6,250 nucleotides of DNA, from contig JAGBGB010000337.1 of NCBI GenBank assembly GCA_017936205.1, positions 1 to 6,250 of the forward strand, written 5' to 3'. Within the stretch, counting starts at the first letter, position 1; every line of letters starts with the position of its first letter. Positions 1 through 5,568 of this stretch are shown here, piece by piece. The notes beneath the pieces are model-generated. The model ran no database searches. It was not told where the DNA came from and saw only the letters and a program-made list of their open reading frames with translations. Position numbers and translations under genes: made by a program. The stretch comes from Oscillospiraceae bacterium. Lineage in GTDB: Bacteria; Bacillota; Clostridia; Oscillospirales; Oscillospiraceae.

Positions 1-96
1 AACTCGGCGTATTCCGAACATTTTGAAACCATATATCGTAAAATCTCCCGTTTTTTCGGAGTACGATTTTGAAAATCGGACTTTTTCAGCAGCCTC
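1..96. other. Gene-free A/T-rich sequence with small palindromes
   Basis: No plausible gene is seen. CGATTTT-G-AAAATCG (64-78) is a perfect short palindrome. CTCCCG/CGGAG around TTTTTT (45-61) could be a weak hairpin. On the minus strand the latter is followed by ATTTTA and could be a feeble terminator for the transporter operon, but the stem is too short to call. Confidence 0.4.
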
Positions 97-141
97 CGCG
101 CAATGCGCGCCCCTACGAATGGTACGATAAATCGGAATTTG
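97..141. repeat. Single-arm copy of the intergenic repeat
   Basis: Bases 97-136 match 4062-4101 (the right arm of the inverted-repeat element) with one mismatch (A124 versus G4089), in the same orientation and ~3.97 kb apart. The same unit matches the left arm of that element in inverted orientation. The opposite arm is not visible to the left, so this is a half-element or one whose other end lies outside the window. Confidence 0.8.
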
Positions 142-198
142 GTAGAGAAGGACTTTGTTTGTGCTACTGTTATTTGTCGGTTTTCTGCTGAGGTTGTA

Positions 199-717
199 CT
201 ACAGATTGGCTTGCAGCTGCTGCAGGATCAGGGGGAGCAGACTGTTTCGGTTGTCTTGGGTCAGGTGGAAGCAGGTGGCTTTGGGGTGGCTGCGGATGGC
301 CCGGAGGAATGGGATGTCTTTGTCCTTTACGGCGGCGAGGACAGGGTGATCCCCGTCTAAGAGGGACAGGATCGCCCTGCAGAAGGGCTCCGAAACGGTC
401 TCCATGAACCCGATCTCATCTAACAGAATGACAGCTCCCTCCGGGATAGGTTTTAGCAGCTTGGGGACAAAGCGGTCAAAGGCTTCCTTGTATACCGTGG
501 GCTTCCGATCCTTGCAGTAACCGATGAGGTTTTCCGGGGATCGGAGCTTTTCTTTTCCTGCTTCATAAATATAAATGGGATGACCGAGAAGGAGATGGAG
601 GGTATCTGTCTCCTTCCTGCTTTCATAACCAAAGACGGGTCTGTGTAATTCCGCTAATACCTTGCGGATCAGGGTGCTCTTCCCCACGCCGGGGGCTCCT
701 ACGATCAAGCTGTGCAT
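199..717 (-). CDS. THEP1-type nucleoside-triphosphatase (NTPase_1 family)
   Basis: This is a ~172-aa cytoplasmic P-loop NTPase. It starts directly with the nucleotide-binding strand: MHSLIVGAPGVGKSTL gives Walker A at 7-15. Walker B is VILLDEIGFME (96-106, D100/E101), the hallmark 'DEIG-ME' of the THEP1/NTPase_1 family. This is followed by the typical VLAAVKDKDIPFLRAI strand-helix (126-141). Length fits the family (~180 aa). An ATG at 723 or GTG at 726 is possible, but the Shine-Dalgarno spacing and family N-termini favour 717. Biochemically these enzymes hydrolyse NTPs in vitro, while the cellular role is poorly defined. As the last gene of a metal-type ABC operon it may act in cofactor or nucleotide handling linked to the imported ligand; that is inference from position only. 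No strong terminator is seen after the stop. Confidence 0.9.
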   Translation of the reverse strand: MHSLIVGAPGVGKSTLIRKVLAELHRPVFGYESRKETDTLHLLLGHPIYIYEAGKEKLRSPENLIGYCKDRKPTVYKEAFDRFVPKLLKPIPEGAVILLDEIGFMETVSEPFCRAILSLLDGDHPVLAAVKDKDIPFLRAIRSHPKATCFHLTQDNRNSLLPLILQQLQANL

Positions 718-722
718 ACCCA

Positions 723-1787
723 TCACCTCAGGAAAGACTTGGCTGTGATCTGTGCATACTGAGCATCGGTCAAGGTGGAGCCGTAGAACAGCTTGTAATA
801 TTCCGTGATCTCAGCCTGTACATCGTAATCGCAGTATTCCGGGTACAGCACGGAGGGCAGCCAGATCAGACCCAGATACCGCTGCACGGAGGGGGGCATG
901 CTCAGCCAGTTGTCAGGAGCGGAAGGAACCTCCACATAGGCTCCGTTCACAATGGCGGTGACCTGATTCCAGGGAGACAGCTCCTGTACCCGATCGTAAA
1001 TACTGTCCGGGGCAAAGATCACGAAGCTCGGATCCCACAGGGCGAGCTGCTCCATAGTTACCTCGTTGCCGCTGCCCTTGCTCATGGGGTTGTCCACGAC
1101 TGCCAAATTGTTGGTCAGAAGATCCATCAGCTCTGCATGGTAGGAGCCCTTGGCGATGACATTCAGCCCCTCCTCACCCAGAACATAGAGGCAGCTGACC
1201 TTATTCTCTCCCACCTGTTCCATAATGGACAGGGTGCGGTTATAGACCTTCTCACAGAATTGCGCCAGCTCCTCGGCCTTTTCCTCCCTGCCTAAGAGAG
1301 CACCTAACTTCCGATAGGTCTGTGGCATGGTTTCCAGAGAGGCGGAGAGGAAAACAGAGGGGATCTTAGTCTGCTTCTGCAGGGCATCTAAATCCTCCCC
1401 TGTGGACTTCTTGGCTTCTCCAATGTCAATGATCAGCTGGGGCGCAGTTTTTGCCAGCTCCTCTATATTCAGGTCTGCTCCTGCATAGAGTCCGCCGAAT
1501 TCCGGCAGATCGAACAGTCGGTCATCCACAAGACCTCTGTGTTCCTCCTCCGGAACGGATGCCAAGCCTACGAATAGATCAGGAGCCAGAGCCTGCAGAA
1601 CTAACTGCGCCATAGCGGAGGAGGGGACAATGCGGCGGAGCTCCTTTGGGATGGAAACCTGACGGCCTGCATCATCGGTGAACAGTCGATCCTCTTTGGG
1701 GTCAGTCTCTGTAGGGCTGCTGTCTCCGCAGGCTGATAGGCTCAGAAGCAGAGAGAGGATCAGAAGAAGAGAGCAAAGCTTTTTCAT
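723..1787 (-). CDS. ABC transporter substrate-binding lipoprotein (Peripla_BP_2 type)
   Basis: This is a 354-aa extracytoplasmic solute receptor that delivers ligand to the permease. A lipoprotein signal peptide is clear: KK, a leucine-rich core (6-17) and lipobox LSAC with C20 as the lipidated cysteine, followed by a Ser/Thr/Asp/Glu linker. From ~35 (FTDDAGRQVSIP, then RRIVPSS) it follows the class III metal-chelate receptor fold: an N-lobe with DLNIEELAKTAPQLIIDIG (105-123), a linking helix, and a C-lobe with MEQLALWDPSFVIF. The C-terminal NWLSMPPSVQRYLGLIWL segment looks typical of a clostridial MolA/FecB-like subgroup rather than of BtuF. Anionic metal (molybdate/tungstate) is a reasonable guess, but siderophore, heme or cobalamin cannot be excluded. 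It follows the ATPase by 2 nt, and its TGA overlaps the start region of the NTPase gene, so it is part of the same operon. Confidence 0.93.
   Translation of the reverse strand: MKKLCSLLLILSLLLSLSACGDSSPTETDPKEDRLFTDDAGRQVSIPKELRRIVPSSAMAQLVLQALAPDLFVGLASVPEEEHRGLVDDRLFDLPEFGGLYAGADLNIEELAKTAPQLIIDIGEAKKSTGEDLDALQKQTKIPSVFLSASLETMPQTYRKLGALLGREEKAEELAQFCEKVYNRTLSIMEQVGENKVSCLYVLGEEGLNVIAKGSYHAELMDLLTNNLAVVDNPMSKGSGNEVTMEQLALWDPSFVIFAPDSIYDRVQELSPWNQVTAIVNGAYVEVPSAPDNWLSMPPSVQRYLGLIWLPSVLYPEYCDYDVQAEITEYYKLFYGSTLTDAQYAQITAKSFLR
724..729 (-). promoter_or_regulatory. Shine-Dalgarno site that decides the NTPase start
   Basis: GAGGTG overlaps the binding-protein stop and lies 6 nt before the ATG at 715-717. 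The earlier candidates (GTG at 726 and ATG at 723) fall within or directly against this site, which favours 717. Confidence 0.7.
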
Positions 1788-1789
1788 AA

Positions 1790-2563
1790 TCAAACTCCTT
1801 TCGGGATACACACACGGAGGGTGTCATTTTTCAGACTGCAAATCTCCACCTCTACACCGTAAAGCCGGGAGATGAGTCTTGCATCAAAGATTTCAGCAGG
1901 GCTTCCATGGGCAAGCACCTTACCCTTATGAAGGGCAAGAATTTTGTCAGAATACAGATAGGCTTGCTCCGGATCATGGGTGGATTGGATCACACAGTAG
2001 CCCTCAGATCCCAGGCTTCGGACGGTGTTCATAACTCGCAGCCGATTACCGAAGTCCAGACTGGCAGAGGGCTCATCCATCAGCAGAATTTTGGCTTGCT
2101 GTGCTACCGCTCGGGCAATGAGCACTAACTGTCGCTCCCCTCCACTGAGCGTGCGGTAGCTCCGATCTCCCAGAGCTCCAATACCCAGACGATCCAGAGC
2201 CGCCTCTGCAAGGCGGTGCTGATCCTTCCCGGGGGAGGAAAATACCGTGGTTTGGGCGGTGGTTCCCATTAAAACCATATCAAATACGCTGTAGTGGAAC
2301 ACCGGGGCATGAGATTGGGGGATATAGGCGATCTTTTTCGCAAGCTCCTTGGGGGATAGGGCGGAAATGGGAAGGCCGTCTATAAGGATCTGCCCTGTCT
2401 TGGGTGTGAGCAAGCCCAAAATACAGCGGAACAGGGTGCTTTTCCCCACGCCGTTGGGACCTAAGACAGAGAGGAATTCTCCGTAATCAGCAGAAAAGCT
2501 CAGTCCGTCCAGAACCTGCCCTCCACCGTAGGAGAAGGATAGGTTTTCTACGGCAATACTCAA
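1790..2563 (-). CDS. ABC transporter ATP-binding protein (FecE/MolC type)
   Basis: This 257-aa cytoplasmic ATPase powers the type II importer formed with the adjacent permease and binding protein. Visible motifs are Walker A GPNGVGKST (35-43), Q-loop Q83 in YIPQSH, the ABC signature LSGGERQ (139-145), Walker B ILLMDE (159-164, catalytic E164), D-loop SASLD (166-170) and switch H196 in STHDP. Residues 91-150 (YSVFDMVLMG, a short FSSPGKD stretch, then LSGGERQLVLIARA) resemble what I recall of Haemophilus MolC, a molybdate/tungstate transporter ATPase. The same pattern also occurs in iron-siderophore ATPases, so the substrate is open. The start is TTG, overlapping the permease stop as TTGA. Only a weak Shine-Dalgarno is present (GGTGAG, 5 nt upstream), so translation probably depends on coupling. 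All key residues are intact, unlike the frameshifted permease. Confidence 0.95.
   Translation of the reverse strand: MSIAVENLSFSYGGGQVLDGLSFSADYGEFLSVLGPNGVGKSTLFRCILGLLTPKTGQILIDGLPISALSPKELAKKIAYIPQSHAPVFHYSVFDMVLMGTTAQTTVFSSPGKDQHRLAEAALDRLGIGALGDRSYRTLSGGERQLVLIARAVAQQAKILLMDEPSASLDFGNRLRVMNTVRSLGSEGYCVIQSTHDPEQAYLYSDKILALHKGKVLAHGSPAEIFDARLISRLYGVEVEICSLKNDTLRVCIPKGV
1795..1801 (-). promoter_or_regulatory. Shine-Dalgarno site of the binding-protein gene
   Basis: AAAGGAG lies 7 nt before the ATG at 1785-1787 and inside the last codons of the ATPase. It fixes the start at MKKLCSLLL and rules out the longer in-frame reading from 1811. Confidence 0.85.
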
Positions 2564-3575
2564 TGTCGCTCACCGTCCTTTGTGATCAAATAGAGGAAGA
2601 AGGGGGCACCTAAAAAGCCTGTGAGAATACCAATGGGGATCTCTGTTGCCAGTAGATTCCGAGAAATATTATCCACCAGCAGCAGGAAAATGCCGCCAAA
2701 GAGCGTGGAGGCAGGCAATAGCTGCCTGAAGTGGTCTCCCACCATCCGTCTGCACAGGTGGGGAACCACCAGACCCACCCAGCCAATGACACCGCTGACG
2801 GAAACTGCAGCAGCAGTCAGCAGGGTAGAACACAGGATCACAAGGATCCGCAGCCGACCTGCCTGAATGCCCAGCGTACGGGCTTCTTCATCTCCTAAAG
2901 TCAGCACATGGATCCGCCAGCGCAGGAGCAGCAGGGGGATCAGCCCCAGCGCCATGGGAACAAGGGCAAGGAGCACATCCTTCCTACCCGCACCGTTTAG
3001 GCTGCCCATGAGCCAGAGGTGATAGCGGGCAGCTGATCCTCCGGGTCTGCCACCATTTTGATGAAGGAGGTGCCGGAGGAAACCAGAGAGCTGACCATGA
3101 TCCCGGCTAAGATCAAGCCCACCACTCGTTTGCCTCGGGTGCGGCTGCCGATCAGGATCACCACAGCCACCGTAAGTAGGCTGCTGACGAAGGCGAAGAC
3201 AATGGTCATCTGGGGTCCCATGCCTAAGAGGATGGCAAGAGCAGCACCGAAGGCAGCACCACCGGAGGCACCCAACAGGTCCGGAGCAGCCATGGGATTC
3301 TGGAATACGCCCTGATAGCTGGCTCCTGCGGCGGAGAGACTGCAGCCCACCATGACTGCCAGCAGCACCCGGGGTAGCCGATGTTCCAGAAGCAGAGCCT
3401 CCTGCACAGGAGTCCAGAAGGGGGCTTCTATGCTTCCGATTTTTGACCAAAGAATTCCGAAAAGCTCCTTGAGCCCTATGGGATAGCGCCCTATGCACAC
3501 AGACAGTGCCATACTCAGCAGCAGTATGGGGAGCATGATCCATAAGATGGAGGCAGCAGATGGTTTTTTCTTCAT
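2560..3575 (-). pseudogene. FecCD/BtuC-type ABC permease, broken by a 1-nt frameshift
   Basis: This is the inner-membrane channel subunit of a type II ABC importer. The 5' frame (3575 to 2997) gives 186 family-like residues: a hydrophobic N-terminus (TM1 ~10-27), HRLPRVLLA (65-73), GVFQNPMAAPDLLGASGGA (89-107) and ADPEDQLPAIT (176-186). It then turns into SGSWAA and stops. The second frame picks up exactly there with WLMGSLNGA and continues through GDEEARTLGI, VSGVIGWVGLVVPHLCRRMV and EIPIGILTGFLGAPFF to the stop at 2560. The family usually reads T-F/Y-W-L-M-G-S-L, so one base is missing from the F/Y codon at 3016-3017. Restored, the protein would be ~338 aa, normal for FecCD. No slippery heptamer is seen, so programmed frameshifting is unlikely; a real mutation or an assembly error are the options. 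The end overlaps the ATPase start by 4 nt. Confidence 0.87.
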
Positions 3576-3582
3576 GTTCTTA

Positions 3583-3587
3583 CTCCT
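3583..3587 (-). promoter_or_regulatory. Shine-Dalgarno site that fixes the permease start
   Basis: AGGAG lies 7 nt upstream of the ATG at 3573-3575. It comes after the leader terminator, so it selects this ATG (MKKKPSAAS) over an in-frame upstream ATG at 3713 that has no properly spaced ribosome binding site. Confidence 0.85.
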
Positions 3588-3591
3588 ATAC

Positions 3592-3624
3592 AAAAAATCG
3601 CCTTTCCGCAAAAGCGAAAAGGCG
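3592..3624 (-). terminator. Intrinsic terminator in the leader (attenuator)
   Basis: CGCCTTTTCGC (3614-3624) and GCGGAAAGGCG (3599-3609) form a perfect 11-bp stem with one G-U pair and a TTTT loop. The stem is followed by ATTTTTT (3592-3598). The U-run ends only ~5 nt before the permease Shine-Dalgarno. A terminator between a strong promoter and the gene it serves implies conditional read-through. Confidence 0.92.
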
Positions 3625-3657
3625 AAGGGGAAACAGCAGCAGGTATAGCAGAAGACT

Positions 3658-3682
3658 CCCATGGGTATGGCATACCCACGGG
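3658..3682 (-). other. Strong 11-bp hairpin within the leader RNA
   Basis: CCCGTGGGTAT pairs with ATACCCATGGG around a GCC loop, with one G-U pair. No U-run follows, so it is probably a structural helix of the leader and not a terminator. It lies between the candidate anti-antiterminator strand (3692-3697) and the terminator. Confidence 0.75.
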
Positions 3683-3835
3683 CTGTGTACGGAAAAGCTG
3701 TTGTGTTCGTCATCCTCTTTTCGCAATGGAAGGCCGCTCTGTTTCCGGAACGACCCCGGCCGAACCCCCATAGAAAGCTCCTTAGGCAGCACGGCTCGAA
3801 GATGGTTGTTCTGTTGTTAGAATCACGCTACACTG

Positions 3836-3864
3836 ATTATAAGAAAAACACAGCCCCTTGTCAA
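3836..3864 (-). promoter_or_regulatory. Consensus sigma-A promoter of the ABC transporter operon
   Basis: On the minus strand TTGACA (3859-3864) and TATAAT (3836-3841) both match the vegetative consensus perfectly with a 17-nt spacer. An A/T-rich stretch containing AAAAATATTTT (~3875-3886) lies just upstream and may act as an UP element. The predicted start of transcription is near 3829, giving a ~254-nt leader before the permease ATG. A promoter this strong suits a system controlled after initiation, by attenuation in the leader. Confidence 0.9.
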
Positions 3865-3897
3865 GCTGCTCTAAAATATTTTTGTGATTTGTAACAT

Positions 3898-4106
3898 CAA
3901 ATTCCGATTTGTCGAACAGTTTGATTTACCCCTTCGTAGGGGCGCGCATTGCGCGTCCGGTTCATGGCGGAACGGCATGAATACAAAAACCACCGAAAAT
4001 GATGTATTTTTCCCAAAATCGCAACATTTTTCACAACCACCAATTCTTGGTGGTTGTCGGACGCGCAATGCGCGCCCCTACGAATGGTGCGATAAATCGG
4101 AAGTTT
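3898..4106. repeat. Inverted-repeat element (MITE-like or palindromic intergenic repeat)
   Basis: The two arms are exact 27-nt reverse complements: 3933-3959 (core GTAGGGGCGCGCATTGCGCG) and 4058-4084. Outside them, a second matching block (TTCCGATTT at 3902-3910; AAATCGGAA at 4094-4102) extends the inverted repeat, but the left arm has ~14 extra bases between the two blocks. Each core also contains its own small palindrome (CGCGCAATGCGCG). The ~98-nt centre carries a perfect 11-bp hairpin (4033-4057) and a TTCATG/CATGAA pair (3961-3981). No credible ORF or clear target-site duplication is seen. It could be a non-autonomous transposon remnant or an extragenic palindrome that folds in RNA. Neither stem is followed by a U-run, so it does not look like a simple terminator. 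Confidence 0.8.
4033..4057. repeat. Perfect 11-bp hairpin inside the inverted-repeat element
   Basis: ACAACCACCAA (4033-4043) pairs with TTGGTGGTTGT (4047-4057) around a 3-nt TTC loop. It lies directly against the right 27-nt arm. There is no T-run on either strand, so I read it as part of the element's fold and not as a terminator. Confidence 0.75.
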
Positions 4107-4116
4107 GCGTTTGGAT

Positions 4117-4166
4117 CAACAAAAGGAGCTGTCTCGTGGGGGATCATCCCATTGAGACAACTCCTT
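4117..4166 (-). terminator. Probable intrinsic terminator of the two-component operon
   Basis: About 65 nt after the kinase stop, a long inverted repeat pairs AAGGAG (4123-4128) plus TGTCTC (4130-4135) with GAGACA (4154-4159) plus CTCCTT (4161-4166). There is one C/A mismatch, and an inner GGGAT/ATCCC helix forms the tip. Read on the minus strand the stem is followed by TTTTGTTG (4117-4124, overlapping the stem base), a short U-run. No T-run follows on the plus strand, so the terminator points away from the kinase. Confidence 0.65.
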
Positions 4167-4230
4167 ATTCGATCACTGTCAACTGTCTGCTGTTCACCGG
4201 AGCAGCGGTGCTGTTATGCTCCGCAGTGCC

Positions 4231-5568
4231 TTATATGGGCAGGCGGACGGTGAAGGTGATGCTACCGTCTTGGTAAGCGGCTTTGATGCTGCCGTGGTGG
4301 CGGTTGACGATGCCCTGAGCAATGGACAGACCTAAGCCGTAGCTGCCGGAGGAGGTGCGGGCTTGGTCGACCCGATAGAAGCGCTCAAAGAGGCGACTCA
4401 GCTCCTCCTGATCCATGGGGGCAGCAGGGTTGGACAGACTGATCTCGCAGCTTTTGCAGCTGTGCTTCTTCAGCTTCAGCAGCACTTCACCGGGGAGGGA
4501 GTATTTTCGAGCATTGTCCAGTAGGATGTCTATCAACTGCCGCAGCTGGGTCTCGTTTCCTTTTACAGAAAGGCCCGGCTCCAATTCGGAACAAAGCTCC
4601 AGACCCTTCTCGAAGAACAGTACCTCGAAGGACAGTACAGAGTCCTCCATCAGCTCGGACAGGGGGCAGCTCTGGGTCATCATTTCCTTCTGTACATTGT
4701 CTGCACGAGCCAACGTCAGCATTTCCTCTGTCAGGGTACGCATACGGTGGGACATGTCCAGCACATTGTCCACACACTGTTCCCGCTCTTCCTCAGGAGT
4801 TTGGGGATCCTTCAGCAGCTCTGCGTTGGTCAGGATCACCGTCAGGGGCGTTTTCAATTCATGAGAGGCATCTGCAATAAACTGCTGCTGCTGTGTCCAG
4901 CTCCGCTCTACGGGCTTGATCGCCCAGCGAGCAAGGAAGATGCTCAGGATCAGGAAGCCTGAAAACGCTAAGAAGCCGATCAGCATACAGTCAATGAGCA
5001 GATTCCGCATGGTAGACTGCTCACTGCTGATATCCATGAAGCTATAGCTGCCCTGCATGTTATTGCGGAGATAGCGCAGGGACTGCTCTGTCAGCTCTCC
5101 GTACTCCTCTCCGTCGGCAACAGCTGCATCCATAAGGCTCTGCAAATAGGCTGTGTTGCTGAGATCATAGAAGTCACTGCCCATAGCCGTCAGGGTGCCT
5201 GCTTCGTTGTAGGACAGAGTAAAGGTGGGCATACGAGCATTCTTCTGTCCCTTATCTCCCTTGCCCTCGTCGGGGAAGGGTGGCTCCTCTGCAGGCTTCT
5301 GGGTACTTGCATAGCCGCCCTCTGTTGTGGAAACGGAGGTGCTTTCTGTACTTGACTCTGAGGGCTTCAGGGGCTTTTTCTCCTTGGATTCCTCCACTCG
5401 CTGGTGCTCCTTCTTGTCCGGGTTGATCACAGAACGGAGGGTGTCCAGACTGTCCTCTACTAAGCCGTTCTTAGTCATATCCAGCATCAGACCCAGGATC
5501 ACGCAGAGCATCAGGGTGACAATGAGCATGTTAATGCAGATGAACTTTCTGCGTAACTGCTTGATCAA
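4231..5568 (-). CDS. Membrane sensor histidine kinase (HisKA/HATPase_c)
   Basis: This is a 445-aa sensor kinase, partner of the upstream response regulator. It has TM1 at ~10-29, an extracytoplasmic region at ~30-188, TM2 at ~191-213, and only a ~20-residue juxtamembrane link (AIKPVERSWTQQQQ) in place of a full HAMP domain. The HisKA domain has H236 in ASHELKTPL, followed by a HATPase_c domain with N box (LLDNARKYS, N352), F box (LFERFYRVD, 393-401) and G2 box (GSYGLGLSIA, 408-416). The usual DxGxG G1 box reads SNPAAPM (379-385), so its Asp is Asn and the glycines are absent. Residues ~50-112 are rich in Ser, Thr, Glu, Lys and Pro and look disordered. The start is TTG, overlapping the regulator's TGA (TTGA), with GGAGGTG 8 nt upstream at 5577-5583. 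The next in-frame ATG (M14) falls inside TM1, which favours TTG. The signal sensed is unknown. Confidence 0.95.
   Translation of the reverse strand: MIKQLRRKFICINMLIVTLMLCVILGLMLDMTKNGLVEDSLDTLRSVINPDKKEHQRVEESKEKKPLKPSESSTESTSVSTTEGGYASTQKPAEEPPFPDEGKGDKGQKNARMPTFTLSYNEAGTLTAMGSDFYDLSNTAYLQSLMDAAVADGEEYGELTEQSLRYLRNNMQGSYSFMDISSEQSTMRNLLIDCMLIGFLAFSGFLILSIFLARWAIKPVERSWTQQQQFIADASHELKTPLTVILTNAELLKDPQTPEEEREQCVDNVLDMSHRMRTLTEEMLTLARADNVQKEMMTQSCPLSELMEDSVLSFEVLFFEKGLELCSELEPGLSVKGNETQLRQLIDILLDNARKYSLPGEVLLKLKKHSCKSCEISLSNPAAPMDQEELSRLFERFYRVDQARTSSGSYGLGLSIAQGIVNRHHGSIKAAYQDGSITFTVRLPI

Larger units (their letters stand above)
3592..3829 (-). promoter_or_regulatory. Structured 5' leader, putative riboswitch/attenuator
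   Basis: The transcript between the promoter and the permease contains no convincing gene but many helices. CGAGCC (3793-3798) can pair with GGTTCG (3761-3766), GGCCG (3757-3761) with CGGCC (3732-3736), and there is an 11-bp hairpin at 3658-3682. GCGAAAAG (3717-3724) is an exact 8-nt complement of CTTTTCGC in the terminator's 5' arm (3614-3621), and six of its bases can instead pair with CTTTTC at 3692-3697. Terminator, antiterminator and anti-antiterminator are therefore mutually exclusive. Standard boxes for cobalamin, FMN, SAM, TPP, lysine or Mg leaders were not recognised. A loose likeness to the E. coli moaA Moco leader (GGCCG, then a GNAAA segment, then a GC-rich closing strand, then a GCGAA hairpin, then CCGTA) is noted from memory and is not proof. 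Confidence 0.7.

Noticed and set aside
103..360. Plus-strand open frames at the left edge
   Set aside because: They overlap the THEP1 NTPase in antisense and start inside the GC-rich repeat.
2997..3543. The two overlapping permease reading frames as two separate genes
   Set aside because: Each holds only one half of a single FecCD protein and the halves join exactly at the conserved T-(F/Y)-W-L-M-G motif. The N-terminal part of the second frame has no membrane-protein character.
3576..3713. In-frame N-terminal extension of the permease from an ATG at 3713, including a YTCCC stretch that might suggest a Cys leader peptide
   Set aside because: The ATG has AGAGG directly against it with no spacer, the segment spans the intrinsic terminator, and a well-spaced AGGAG precedes the ATG at 3575. 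The hydrophobic family-like sequence begins only after MKKK.
3592..3829. Cobalamin riboswitch
   Set aside because: The segment ATACCTGC (~3639-3646) resembles part of the B12 box, but the preceding AGYCMGG portion and the other conserved cobalamin-riboswitch blocks were not found.
3898..4106. CRISPR array or bidirectional terminator
   Set aside because: There are only two arms in inverted orientation, with no regular direct repeats and spacers. The stems lack U-runs on either strand.
3884..4276. Plus-strand open frames across the inverted-repeat element
   Set aside because: They run through palindromes and a terminator, lack a Shine-Dalgarno, and translate to low-complexity, non-family-like sequence.
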